Below are positions 35,626 through 46,179 of a stretch of 64,000 bases of DNA, piece after piece. Below the pieces are notes generated by a model. The model searched no databases. It had not been told where the DNA came from and saw nothing but the letters and a program-made list of their open reading frames with translations. The number at the start of each line of letters is the position of its first letter. The first letter of the stretch is position 1. The DNA is taken from assembly GCF_032884065.1 (NCBI RefSeq), contig NC_088883.1, positions 22,625,637 through 22,689,636 on the forward strand, given 5' to 3'. This stretch comes from Artemia franciscana. Lineage: Eukaryota > Arthropoda > Branchiopoda > Anostraca > Artemiidae. Position numbers and translations under genes: made by a program.

Positions 35626-37540
35626 AAATGAAGTACTTTTTTCTTTCTTTTTTTGTGAATCGGGCAATGAGCTGTTTTATTGGAAATAGGTTTAGACAAA
35701 TATTGAAGCCGATGCGTATTTCTATCACAATGATACTGGCACTCCATTAGCTTTACCAGTCTGTGGAAAAGAATATTAAGTCCCTAAGGCCGTTGCAAAA
35801 GGTGCCTGACTTTCAACGTTATACAAAAAAAAAATCAGACTAAAACTAAGATTTAATTTAAGAGTATGTTTTGAAGTTTTCACGCCTTATAAATATAGCA
35901 ATGGGTTGTAGTATTGGAAATAAGTTCCGACAAAAATTGGAGCCAAAGTGTATTTCTATCACAATATATTGGCACTTCATTAGTTTTGCCAGTCTGTTGA
36001 AAAGAATATTAAGTCCCTAAAGCCGCTGCAAAAAGCGCCTGACTTTCAACATTATATAAAAAAAAAATAGACTAAAACTAAGATTTAATTTAAGAGTATG
36101 TTTTGAAGTTTTCACGCCTTATAAATATAGCAATGGGTTGTAGTATTGGAAATAAGTTCCGACAAAAATTGGAGCCAAAGTGTATTTCTATCACAATATA
36201 TTGGCACTTCATTAGTTTTGCCAGTCTGTGGAAAAGAATATTAAGTCCCTAAAGCCGCTGCAAAAAGCGCCTGACTTTCAACGTTATACAAAAAAAAATC
36301 AGACTAAAACTAAGATTTAATTTAAGAGTATGTTTTGAAGTTTTCACGCCTTATAAATATAGGAATGGGTTGTAGTATTGGAAATAAGTTCCGACAAAAA
36401 TTGGAGCCAAAGTGTATTTCCATCACAATGATTCTGGCACTTCATTAGTTTTGCCAGTCTGTGGAAAAGAAGATTAAGTCCCTAAAGCCGCTGCAAAAAG
36501 CGCCTGACTTTCAACGTTATACAAAAAAAAAAATCAGACTAAAACTAAGATTTAATTTAAGAGTATGTTTTGAAGTTTTCACGCCTTATAAATATAGGAA
36601 TGGGTTGTAGTATTGGAAATAAGTTCCGACAAAAATTGGAGCCAAAGTGTATTTCTATCACAATATATTGGCACTTCATTAGTTTTGCCAGTCTGTGGAA
36701 AAGAAGATTAAGTCCCTAAAGCCGCTGCAAAAAGCGCCTGACTTTCAACGTTATACAAAAAAAAATCAGACTAAAACTAAGATTTAATTTAAGAGTATAT
36801 TTTGAAGTTTTCACGCCTTATAAATATAGCGTCACAAAACAAATGAAGTGCTTTTTTCTTTCTTTTTTGTGAATCGGGCAATGGGTTGTAGTATTGGAAA
36901 TAAGTTCCGACAAAAATTGGAGCCAAAGTGTATTTCTATCACAATATATTGGCACTTCATTAGTTTTGCCAGTCTGTGGAAAAGAATATTAAGTCCCCAT
37001 AGCCACTGCAAAAGCGCTTGACTTTCAGCGTTATACAAAAAAAAAATCAGACTAAAACTAAGATTTAATTTAAGAGTATATTTTGAAGTTTTCACGCCTT
37101 ATAAATATAGCGTCACAAAACAAATGAAGTGCTTTTTTCTTTCTTTTTTTTGTGAATCGGGCAATGGGTTGTAGTATTGGAAATAAGTTCCGACAAAAAT
37201 TGAAGCCAAAGTGTATTTCCATCACAATGATTCTGGCACTTCATTAGTTTTGCCAGTCAGTGAAAAATAATATTAATTCCCTAAAGCTGCTACGAAAAGC
37301 ACCTGACTTCCATCGTTTTTTTTTTTTAATAAGAAAATAATCGCTAAGATTAAGATTTAACTTAAAAGTAAATTTCGGGATTTTTACGTCTTATAAATCT
37401 AGCGTCGCAAAATAAATGACGTTTTTTCGTGAATCGGGTAATGTGTTATACTAATGGAAATAAGTTTTTACAAATACTAAAATGAAATTATTTTAGAGCC
37501 GAAGTGAGCTTCAATCACAATGATATTGACACTTATGAGA
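35626..37540 (+). repeat. 232/282-bp satellite array, about eight units
   Basis: Tandem units are marked by ATGGGTTGTAGTATTGGAAA at 35899, 36131, 36363, 36598, 36879 and 37163, with diverged units at both ends (about 35665 and 37439). Spacings are 232, 232, 235, 281 and 284 bp. The longer units contain an extra block of about 50 bp (AAACAAATGAAGTGC, a T/C tract, TGTGAATCGGGC). Divergence rises toward both edges. Open frames here (35454-35747, 36832-37095, both minus) are by-products of the repeat. Confidence 0.95.
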
Positions 37541-38039
37541 ATTTATTTTAATTTCTCACCAAAATACACAGTTATAATCAAAAACTGTACCAACAATTAT
37601 TTTGACGCAAATATATGACAACCATACTTTTCCCTTTAAGATCTGAGGATAGACTTCGTCGTTCGATATTGATAAATTGCTCTTTATTATAACTATGAAG
37701 AAAGCCAAATCATTTTGCTATTGAAGCATTGTGAAACCTAACACGAAGCGACATTTAAAAAATATCATAGAAAACACACTTACAATAGGTACTTATATAA
37801 ATGAATAAATTAATCTTAAAACGACTGAAACTTAAATTGAATATGCGAATCAAGCTTTAATTGAACGAAAATCGCTACAAACAAGAGTTTGGGTACTGCC
37901 TCCTTCCCTAACTGTAAAGATCTTAAACTCACTGCGTAATTGGTGCTTTACTGAAAACAAATTACAAGAAAAATATTTTCTTTTGTACATTACAACATTG
38001 AAAAAAAAAAGTTGCAGTAAAAATAAATTTTAAACTGAA
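37541..38039. other. AT-rich intergenic DNA
   Basis: Nothing is recognised between the satellite array and the minus-strand LINE fragment. Confidence 0.4.
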
Positions 38040-38300
38040 TAGCTTTCAGCAATTAATATCGCTTAAAACCGAACTGTTGGGGTAGCATTTTATGCTTAAG
38101 CTTGATTTCACTGGTTATCAGAAGTTCAAATAGTTTACACAGTAGGCCTACGGATGAAAGCGGAATCGTTCTGTGACGGGACGGGTCAGCCGGTGGCTTC
38201 CCTTTTTTAAGAATGGGCACAATAACACCTAAACAAAATAGATCGGGGTGAAACCTGGATTCATCATAATCTGGTAAGAACGGATAGATGTTCAAAAAAA
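38040..38300 (-). pseudogene. LINE reverse transcriptase fragment
   Basis: The minus-strand frame 38295-38053 (80 codons) contains GVIVPILKKGKPPADPSRHR, then TIPLSSVGLLCKLFELLI and MLPQQFGFKRY. These match fingers-domain motifs 1-2 of non-LTR reverse transcriptases (VPI-KKG, YRPISL-KL-E, QFGF). Motifs A-C and both ends are missing. It differs in sequence from the LINEs at 17 kb and 26 kb. Confidence 0.75.
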
Positions 38301-38339
38301 AGCTTTAGTGAATCGTTTACTTTAATGAATTTTTTTTTC

Positions 38340-38584
38340 CTTTGAAAATATAGGAAAACGCTATAGTGATACGTACTTTATGGGTTAAGCAAAAAAAAAA
38401 ATGGTTCCAGGAGACAAAAAGCAAAACTACTTTAATAATTTTCAAGTGTTTTTGCAATTTGAATTAAAAATAAGCATTATTGGTTAGACACCATAAATAT
38501 TTTTGCGGTTTACCTAATAACTTTAGCAATTCTGAAATGAAAACTATAAGGAAAAAGTCTGGTTCCAGGAGATGATTAAATAAA
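38340..38584 (+). repeat. Possible dispersed repeat C
   Basis: It contains TGGTTCCAGGAG twice and TTTACCTAATAACTTTAGC. A related arrangement lies at 42860-43088 (GTTTACATAATAACTTTAGC, TGGTTCCAGGAGG). Confidence 0.45.
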
Positions 38585-39090
38585 ATAAACAAGTTTTTTA
38601 ACTCAAAGTAAGGAGCGACATTAAAACTTAAAACGAACAGAAGTTATTCCGTATATAAAAGTGGTTGTCCCTCCTCAACGCCTCGCTCTTTACGCTAAAG
38701 TTTTTTGTTTTAAAAAGTAAAGTTGTGAGAAAGATTCAAAAGTTAGCGCAAAGAGTGAGGCTTTGAGGAGGAAACAACCCATTTGTTTTAAGTTTTAATG
38801 TCGCTCCTTACTTGCAGTTAAAAAAAACTTTTTTTATTTAATCTCTGAACGATTTCAATTAATATATGTTTTGATTTTGGCTCACTACACACGAATAATT
38901 AAAAAAAAATTTGCATACTATTTTTTTGGGCTAAATGGCCTTCTCATAATTTTGATCGGACAATTTTGATAAAAAACGGATGGGGGAGCGGGCCTAGTTC
39001 CCCTCCAGATTTTGGTTACTTAAAAAGGCAACTAGAACTTTTTTTTTCGTGAACGTTTTTATTAGTAATAAATATACGTAACTTACGAGC
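38585..39090 (+). repeat. Family B copy B5, 3' truncated
   Basis: This copy has an intact 5' end with AAAGTAAGGAGCGACATTAA, both arms of the first hairpin (the right arm shortened, with loss of the CATATACGG part), the GGCTAAATGGC module and the GCAACTAGAAC module. It ends at about 39090. Confidence 0.8.
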
Positions 39091-39384
39091 CCATAGTAAC
39101 TAAAGTTTGTAAATAAATAGTCCGAGTTGCAGCTGTAGCTAGAAACCTAGTAACATTAGCATGAAAAATCGATATAGTACTGTGTAAGTTTTATTGAATA
39201 TGGCTGAAGCCTATTAGATAGCAAAATTAAAGTGATGAGCGAAATCTAGCCCACAGTAAATAATTTGATCTTGAAACGAAGGAATTACAGTAGAGACTTG
39301 CTTTGTAGTAAAAGTGATCTACAAGTTATAAAAGGATGCTCCAAGATTTGACCTAAGTAAAATGGCATTTTTACTTAAGTAAGT

Positions 39385-39675
39385 AAAAATGCCGGCACTA
39401 GGCCCTTTAGGTCCAAAATGGTGATGCTGATTTCCGTTTCGTAGCCCTTCCTCCAGGAATTCCAATGAGGGGCTGGGAATCACCCGTCCTTTGCGTTCAC
39501 TCAACTTTCCTGTTTGCTTTCTCCAGATTTATCCAGGTACATATTAAGAGATGGCTCGACTCTGGCTGAGCTTGCAGTCACGCTATTAACCCCCGTCCCA
39601 AACTAAAGAACTGGTCATGCCAGGGATTGAACCCGTGCCCCTTGGGCAAAGAATTCTCAGCCCATCCAGCTTTTC
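39385..39675 (-). mobile_element. tRNA-derived SINE, family S2, copy 1
   Basis: Read on the minus strand, it starts with a tRNA-like head near 39675. GGGCTGAGAATTC lies in the A-box region and GGGTTCAATCCC is the B box of the RNA polymerase III promoter. The body follows, with ACCTGGATAAATCTGGAGAA, and the 3' end has GGACCTAAAGGGCC. It matches the copy at 41150-41432 over its whole length. Confidence 0.75.
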
Positions 39676-40566
39676 AATATCTTTGAAAAGATTCAGTATG
39701 AAAAGACATTGGATCACTCAAAGAGCAGAAAACAATTAATTGCAAAAATATTTGTAGATATTTCAACAGGGGTGAATTCAGTATGAAAAGACATTGGATC
39801 ACTCAAAGAGCAGAAAACAATTAATTGCAAAAATATTTGTAGATATTTCAAACAGGTAGATATTAATTGCAAAAATATTCAAAAATATTTGGATAATATC
39901 CAAATTTAAAATCTTTAAAAATCAAACCATGAGTTTGAAGCTTTGTTAGAAATCGGACTTGTTTCAAAAATCAATTATTTTTGAAAAGACGGCAATATGA
40001 AAAGCCATACCAGTATGGAAAACTCATCTACAGCTACACCCAAAAAAGAAAAATTTAAGCGTTATAAAGGATTTCTAATTCGTTTGAAGAAAAAGAAGGT
40101 TTTTCCCATCACCTGGCAAGAAGCTAGATTTGTTAATTGCCAAAGTGGTGGGACAAAAACTTCTCTTTCTTCCAATGAATTATCATTTATGAACACTTGA
40201 ATTTTTAGTTTTTTGGGTCTACCACCAGGTAAATTTTTTATACTTTTATTTAAATAAATTTATGCATTTATATTGATAAAAGTTTGTTCTACTGAGCAAT
40301 ATCTTTCTTGAGCTGAAAACTTTTGGTTTTTTATTTTAAAGTTTTTATATTGTAATAATAATGCGAAAAATAGTATGCAAATACTAGTTTTCATTTTTAT
40401 CTTGTTCAATAATTCTTGTAAAAAGTTAAAACAGTTATAAATTGTAAACAGTTATGAATAAATGTAATAAGCTTTGACGTCTTTCATATGAATTTCTTTC
40501 CAAAATTGAAGATTTTGACGAGTTTTTTTCAAACTCATCACTTATCTGAATATTCCTTTAGGCTAG

Positions 40567-40711
40567 TTTTTTTGTCCTGTGGTGGCGCAGTGGATTTGAC
40601 CTTAGCTTGGTAATACGGGACCCAGAGATCGAATCATGCTGCAGCAATGCACTGCAGGGCCGACGCAGGGACCTTAGTAGTCAAGAAGCGTCGTTAATCT
40701 GATACAATACA
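40567..40711 (+). mobile_element. tRNA-derived SINE, family S1, copy 1
   Basis: This 145-bp element has A box GTGGCGCAGTGG and B box GAGATCGAATCATG, then a short body ending GAAGCGTCGTTAATC. A perfect 15-bp target duplication, ATTCCTTTAGGCTAG, lies at 40552-40566 and 40712-40726. The paralogous segment near 41615-41635 (TTCTTAGGCCAGAAAATCC) lacks the SINE and serves as an empty site. Confidence 0.9.
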
Positions 40712-40784
40712 ATTCCTTTAGGCTAGAAAATCACAGAAAACCAATATTCCCTAAAAAATATGGAAATATTACTGAGAAAAAAAT

Positions 40785-41035
40785 ATACACAATAATCCCT
40801 ATTTAAATAGATAGTATCATAGTAATAATAATTAAACAAATTTGTAAGAGAAGTTAACTTGGTTCATAATATACTATTTAAAACACAGATTTAACTATAC
40901 AGGAGTAGTCACTCTTTGAGAGAGGCTATCAAACTGGAGAATGAAGGTCTCAGGTTCAATCACTGGTTAGGCTTCGGCAACGTTTTGTTGGTATTTGTAT
41001 TAGTTTAATAAATACCAGAAATGTTGCTTAGAGCA
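40785..41035 (+). repeat. Dispersed repeat D, copy 1
   Basis: About 245 bp are shared with 48448-48690: ACACAATAATCCCTAT, ACAAATTTGTAAGAGAAGTT, TACAGGAGTAGT, GAGAGAGGCTATCAAACTGG, GGTTCAATC and TAGGCTTCGGCAACG. The GGTTCAATCC segment resembles an RNA polymerase III B box, so a tRNA-related SINE is possible, but no convincing A box is seen. Confidence 0.75.
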
Positions 41036-41149
41036 AAAAAATGGTAATTGCATAAATATTTGTATATATTTTAATAGTAAAAAATCCATCTAAAATATTA
41101 GATTACTTCAATAATCAACATCTTTGAAAATACTTCAGAATGTAAATAT

Positions 41150-41432
41150 GTAAGTATGACGGCACTAGACCCTTAAGGTCCAAACCGGGAGTGCAATCCG
41201 GCCAGGAAGTGCGATGAGGTGTTGGGGGCCAGCCATCCTATGTTTTCGTATACGCTTTCTGCTTACCTTCTCCAGATTTCTCCAAGTACGCATTATATGA
41301 TGGCTCGATTCAGCCTGAGTTTGCAGAGTCACAAAACTAGCCTCCATCCGATATCATTTGACCGACCACGCCAGGGATCGAACCCATGCCTCTTGGAAAA
41401 AGAATTCTTGTCCCAACGAGCCAACTACTTGT
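41150..41432 (-). mobile_element. tRNA-derived SINE, family S2, copy 2
   Basis: On the minus strand it begins with TAGTTGGCTCGTTGGGACAA (A-box region) and has GGGTTCGATCCC as B box. The body contains TACTTGGAGAAATCTGGAGA and the end reads GGACCTTAAGGGTCTAGTGC. Direct repeats TGTAAATAT at 41141-41149 and 41433-41441 are probable target duplications. Small open frames across it are incidental. Confidence 0.85.
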
Positions 41433-41810
41433 TGTAAATATTTGTAAATATTTTAACAAGGTATTATCACAATTTAAAATTTATAAGAAATTAAACCAAA
41501 TGTTTGTAGCTTATTAGATAATAAGCGATTTATAGTTGAATTTTAGTAAAAGTCGGATTTGCTTCAAAAATCAAATATGTTTGAAAAGTTTTTAAATCAT
41601 CACCTATCGAGATATTTTCTTAGGCCAGAAAATCCCAGCAAACCAATTTTCCCTAAAGAATATAGAGCTGTTACTGAGAAAAATTTATGCCCAATAATTG
41701 CTATTGCATAATAGTAACAATAAAACAAATTTCTAAGGAAAATTGATTTGGTTCATATTACACCTCTTTGAGGTTTAAACTCATCACTTATCTGGATATT
41801 TCTTTAGTTG
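41433..41810 (+). repeat. Second copy of the local segmental duplication
   Basis: It is homologous to parts of 39840-40880 (CGGATTTGCTTCAAAAATCA, CACCTATCGAGATATTTTC, ACCAATTTTCCCTAAAGAAT, TTGATTTGGTTCATATTA) but shorter and without the S1 SINE. A third partial start of the unit, CTCATCACTTATCTGGATAT, lies at about 41780. Confidence 0.7.
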
Positions 41811-42237
41811 TAGCGGTAGCAACCTTTTAAGAGTAAGTAAAGGAATAATACCCCAGTTGAGATTTTCATTTCTTATTTTAGTCTTCAGTTCAAAATCACT
41901 AAGGTTATTATGTAAACTACGAAAGTGTTAGTTATCTGAGCAATAATTTTAATTTTTTAATTCCAACTTGAAAAATACTCGAGATTTTTAAAATTAGTTT
42001 TTTTTTTCTTTCGATTCTTATTATAATCAGGAATACGATAAAGAATGAACTCTTGTCTAAACTACCATGTATAGGAAGCTTAACTATAGTATAGGCTTGT
42101 AGAGTTTTATTTAAAGTCAATATGTTAAGAATTCCCTCGAACAGGGAATCGAACACTGGATCACACGTGTAAAATAACTTTCATAAAAGACAGGAAAATA
42201 AATTCGCCAAGGCAGTAAAAAATTATATAAGGAATCG
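41811..42237. other. AT-rich DNA, nothing recognised
   Basis: No gene is supported. A 74-codon minus-strand frame at 41932-42156 is K/I/L-rich and looks like chance. Confidence 0.35.
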
Positions 42238-42696
42238 ATGTGGTTGATTAAAAATAGGAATTATGAAAGTTTCATCGGTATTATCGGTAACATTTCAGAG
42301 ACGGCTAAGAAAGCAATTGAGGTATTCAAATACTTAAACTACTCATCCCGTCTGAAGAGGCTGAAACTTCCCACTCTTGTCTACAGACGTAAAAGAGGTG
42401 ATATTATTATGACGTATAAGCTCCTGAATTATAACTCTAAATTAAATAAGCTATTTCAACTTGACCAGTCTGCCAGAACTAGGGGGCATAGTCGGAAACT
42501 CGATCAGAAGAGAGCTGCCACTAGACTACGCAATAATTTCTTCACTTACAGAATAGTGAGTTTGTGGAATTCTCTCACCGAAAAAGCAGTCCCCAGTACT
42601 GCTGCCTTTAAAAGAGCCGTTAATAGAGAATGGTCATCAAAGCCGTGGCGAACTGAGTGGGATGCCATTGAGACGTCCAACCATCATCATCACTAA
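42238..42696 (+). pseudogene. LINE ORF2 C-terminal fragment
   Basis: A 152-codon open frame (from a TTG or ATG near its start) reads SSRLKRLKLPTLVYRRKRGD, IIMTYKLLNYNSKLNKLFQL, then TRGHSRKLDQKRAATRLRNN, FFTYRIVSLWNSLTEKAVPS and TAAFKRAVNREWSSKPWRTE. This RLK-L-L-PTL-YRR-RGD-I-TYK layout followed by WNSL marks the C-terminal region of jockey/CR1-type reverse transcriptase proteins. The copy is truncated at its 5' end near 42236 and ends at TAA with a natural-looking histidine tail. It is open over its length, so the insertion is fairly young. Confidence 0.85.
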
Positions 42697-43088
42697 CCAG
42701 CGATTCTACAGGATTTAATCCTTATTTCGCTGGACAATGCGATTTAAGGTAATTATGGCTGTAGAGATGGCTGAAACCTAGTAAAGAGCAAACCATGGCA
42801 CATATTTGGTTTGATGCCTCAGTCTCTGAAGTTGGTCTCTTACGAGCAAAAAATGAAATAGGTCCATAACTCCAAAAATTAGAACCAAATCAAAAAACGA
42901 AGTAGATTTTTGAGCCGAATTGTTTGAAACCATTATATAGGAAAATTATAGTCGCTTTGCAGTTTACATAATAACTTTAGCGATCATAAACTGAGAACAA
43001 TTTTTTTTCTCTCTCTACAGAAATAAATCACAACGTTATAGAGATAAGCACTTTAGGAGTCGAGCCAAAAAAGATTGGTTCCAGGAGG

Positions 43089-43262
43089 ATAAGGATACAG
43101 ATCCTCCAGAGCCATTGCTGGCGTATAGGGCGTCGAATCGACGTTTCAGTTGCTAGGTGTTTTTACAGGAACAAGTAGAAAGCTTGTCGCCGAACCTTGC
43201 TGCGGCGGGGATCGAACCCTGGGCCCCGTATTGCCAAGCAGAGCACCAATCCACTGTGCTAC
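43089..43262 (-). mobile_element. tRNA-derived SINE, family S3, recent insertion
   Basis: This 174-bp element reads on the minus strand from 43262 with GTAGCACAGTGGATTGG (A box) and GGGTTCGATCCCC (B box), a short body, and the 3' end ATCCTTAT. Perfect 20-bp direct repeats (AAAAGATTGGTTCCAGGAGG) at 43069-43088 and 43263-43282 are the target-site duplication. The insertion lies inside dispersed repeat C. Confidence 0.92.
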
Positions 43263-43282
43263 AAAAGATTGGTTCCAGGAGG

Positions 43283-43960
43283 CAAGCAGATATTAGAAAC
43301 TTTTCTACTACACAACTATAGGAAAACGTAGTTTTTCCTAAAAACAAATGATTTTGTTTTTGAAATTACTTTTGTTAATTATGAAAAGTTTTTAAATACG
43401 TTAATTTCCTTTCAAATGAGCCATTAAACAGTTCTCTATTTTCCAGTGCCGAGCTAGCTGAGGCGAAAAACAAAACGGAAAAAAAAGATGCCGTCGATGT
43501 AGAATATCGTTGCGCAGCGACTTTTCTTGGTCAAACCAACATACTTTCCTTGTTAATCAAGCCAAGAGACAGTTGGTTTCCTATATAGTGGTGTTGGACA
43601 AGGAGTTTCTAATGGTGTACTTTTTTTTTATCAGACTCTAGTTTTGGGAGTTATGTTTTATGTTTTAGGAGTTGTGCTTTTGTTTTTTATTATGTTTTAG
43701 GAGTTATGCTTTTGTTTTTGTTTGCTCTCCTATTAGATTGCAAGCTACCGCTGCAACCCGGATATTGAAACAGTTGGATGCCTAGTTTAGTGTCTGCTCT
43801 ATTTAAAAATCTGATAACTCCAGTAATATCTGAAAACTCACATATTTTCTTCTGTAGAATCCGAATTTTATCAATCAGCTTTTCTATCACTGAGTTCAAT
43901 ATAGCTTTTGAGGTTGTTGCTTCTCCTAATCCGTTGTTTAGACAACGCTTTGTAGGGGTA
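43283..43960. other. Intergenic DNA
   Basis: Overlapping frames at 43690-43974 (minus) and 43778-43963 (plus) have no recognisable domain. The latter runs up to the LINE fragment that follows and may include decayed LINE coding sequence. Confidence 0.3.
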
Positions 43961-43964
43961 TAAT

Positions 43965-44215
43965 GAGACAACACGTTCTGCGGATGAAGGATGACAGATT
44001 GCCAAAGACTGTCCTTGTCGGCCAGCCGTCTAGGACCGAAAAAAAGAAGGTCGTCCCCAAATAGTGTGAGAGGAAATCATAAGGAAACATATAAGGAAAA
44101 TGGGAATTTTTTGGAGGGTGTAAAGAGGTAGGCCTTAAATAGATTAGACCGGAGGAGTGTGCGTAGCTGTGTTGGCCTCAGGTGGCTTGATGCTGCAGTG
44201 AGTTGTTAGCAGTAC
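43965..44215 (+). pseudogene. LINE C-terminal remnant (RLPK family), copy 1
   Basis: The sequence GGATGAAGGATGACAGATTG starts a decayed C-terminal tail equivalent to the open copy at 59546-59775. It retains the regions for DRLPK, the GQPSR equivalent, the RRSV equivalent and GTGTTGGCCTCAGGTGGCTT. It ends in GAGTTGTTAGCAGTAC and TAG-type trinucleotides. Several frame breaks are present. Confidence 0.7.
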
Positions 44216-45185
44216 TAGCAGTAGTATTCAACGCGGCAACATTGGCAAAATGTGGTTCCAGATGGAAGAAAAAGGTTTTTATTTCGATGTCCATGGTATG
44301 CTGCTCTAGGAATCGGCGTCACAACAACAAGAAATAACCTCTCAAAGCTATAACACAATTTAATCAAGCATAACTTCAGTAAAAAAAACTCTAGAAATTT
44401 GACTCAATCAACCACTACTGCCACTAGAAAACTAAACATTGAGAGTCAGACAAATTAGCTAAAAACTTCGACTAGACTTGAACAGGGGGCAAGACCATTA
44501 ATTTGGCTGAACGAGGTCATACTGATTGACCATGAACGAAGGTCCATACCATTGCTTCTACTCTTCAATTTTTGAAAACCGTCCGATTAGAGGTAACAGT
44601 TCTTTGACGGATGGTAGTCTTACCGTCTGAAAATAAGGAATAATTCTTCAGGACAAGAAAAAACATTATTTCCTGAAGTATTTTGTAGGTCATGATTATG
44701 TAACTGATATCTCTATATTATTAAATAATGGGAAAAATATGAGAATTTAGAAAGATTTTGCACAATATGTACAAGTATTTCTTACATTTAAAATTAAAAA
44801 ATAAAAATTGTTGTTCAGTTATGTCTTGTTAATGATATTTTCATGACTTTGATTGGTATAAACCATTCAAAGAAATTTTATTTTTGACTTTAGATACCTA
44901 CCGAAAGTTCACCAGTTTTGTCATTTATCACTTATAAGCTTTGCTGATGATTAACTTGATACATTATAAATCGGCTTTTTTGTAAAGTTTAGACCTAAAT
45001 TACTAATACAAAATGTTCAAGAGAATTCATATTTTCAGAAAAAAATTCAAAATCTGCCTTTATGGATATGGTAGCCTATATGAATCAACATCTTTTTCAA
45101 GGTTTCGATTTTATTTTATTTTATTGTTGTTGTTTTTTTTTTTTTTAATGAGCCATTGAGTTCATGCAAATGTTGAGAAGGCCTC
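44216..45185. other. AT-rich intergenic DNA
   Basis: Nothing is recognised on either strand. Confidence 0.4.
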
Positions 45186-45660
45186 CGCGCAAAAAAAAGG
45201 TAAATATTCAATAATTCACATAAATGACTCATGAATAAAGTGAACGTACCACTCGATGCCTTTTTTATGCCATTTCCGAATTTAAAATCGTTTTTGGCGC
45301 AAATTCAATTTTAACCTAAGCCTGACTTAATCTAGCCCAACCTTACCCAAATATATAGTCCATATTATATATTTCCCATGCGTTTAGTGATTATTGATTT
45401 CGTTACTATCAATTCAACTTATTGGTAAACCGGTTTTAACAAGACGAACGCTAACAAGTACATAAGCCGTATCTAAAAAAAAAAAAAAAAAAAGCATCAT
45501 CTTTGAGGGTCCTTAAAGGGCTTAAATTTGAATTTGTGCCAAAAACAATATTTATTTTCGAAAAGAGGATAAAAAAGGCATAAAAAAAAGACAAAAAAGT
45601 GGTAATTTGATTTTATTCATAGGTCGTTTATGTGAATTGTTCAATATTTGCCAAGAAAAC
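45186..45660. mobile_element. Foldback element with arms of about 135 bp
   Basis: The left arm (about 45195-45320) contains GGTAAATATTCAATAATTCA, CATAAATGACTCATGAATAA, a TGCCTTTTTTATGCC core and TTTTTGGCGCAAATTCAATT. The inverted right arm (about 45520-45655) contains the complement in the same order. The arms are imperfect, separated by about 200 bp, and there is no coding sequence. No target duplication is clear. Confidence 0.7.
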
Positions 45661-46017
45661 ATGCAAACCAGACCTAGCATTACTACTCAACGGATTTTGA
45701 CCTAAGCTACTACACACTTGTGCGTTTTTGTCAGAAATTTTACTAGTAAACAAATCAGATTTGCTATACTCGGATATGTTTTTGATTAGCTACATTTTTG
45801 ATGCGTTTTTTAGAGATTCTATTCGAATAGGATCATCTAGATATCTAGATTCTTTCTCTGCAAAACACAGGGCAATAAAATTATGGACAAAATACTGGGC
45901 AACAAAAACAAAACACTGGGCAAAATACTGGGCCTAAATAAGCAAAGAAATTTGTTTACAAACAAGAAATATGAAATATGTCGCTCTCTTCTGAGTTTAC
46001 CCCAGGAGTTTATTATA

Positions 46018-46179
46018 GGCCCATTCACGACGAGATTTTACTGAAACCAAGACTTAGCTAGCGTTAATTTGAGTCAATCGGAATTTTTCAGCCCATCAGG
46101 AAACTCACAAAAAATCTGATTGGCTCAAATTAGCGCTAGCTAAATTTTGGTATTAGTAAAATTGCATCGTATATGGGCC
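46018..46179. mobile_element. MITE with GGCCCAT termini
   Basis: This 162-bp element is one long imperfect inverted repeat. GGCCCATTCACGACGAGATT on the left pairs with the complement of TGCATCGTATATGGGCC on the right, and TTAGCTAGCGTTAATTTGAG pairs with TTTGGCTCAAATTAGCGCTAGC. The arms are about 70 bp around a loop of about 20 bp. The superfamily is unknown and no target duplication is clear. Confidence 0.8.

Larger units (their letters stand above)
39676..41140 (+). repeat. First copy of a local segmental duplication
   Basis: Together with the S2 SINE before it, this segment is repeated in shortened form at 41150-41810. Shared landmarks include the AAATATTTGTAGATATTT area, the CGGACTTGTTTCAAAAATCA region, CTCATCACTTATCTG and the ACCAATATTCCCTAAA region. 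It contains a private 84-bp tandem duplication (39692-39765 and 39776-39850), the S1 SINE at 40567-40711, and an unsupported 67-codon open frame at 39997-40200. Confidence 0.7.

Noticed and set aside
36832-37095. 87-codon minus-strand frame
   Set aside because: It lies across units of the 232/282-bp satellite.
39997-40200. 67-codon frame with a basic centre
   Set aside because: There is no recognisable domain, it sits in a duplicated AT-rich segment, and the second copy does not preserve the frame.
43195-43262. tRNA-like sequence with good A and B boxes
   Set aside because: It is the head of a SINE flanked by a 20-bp duplication and cannot fold into a full cloverleaf with a paired acceptor stem. 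The same reasoning applies to 40580-40640, 41370-41430 and 55880-55940.
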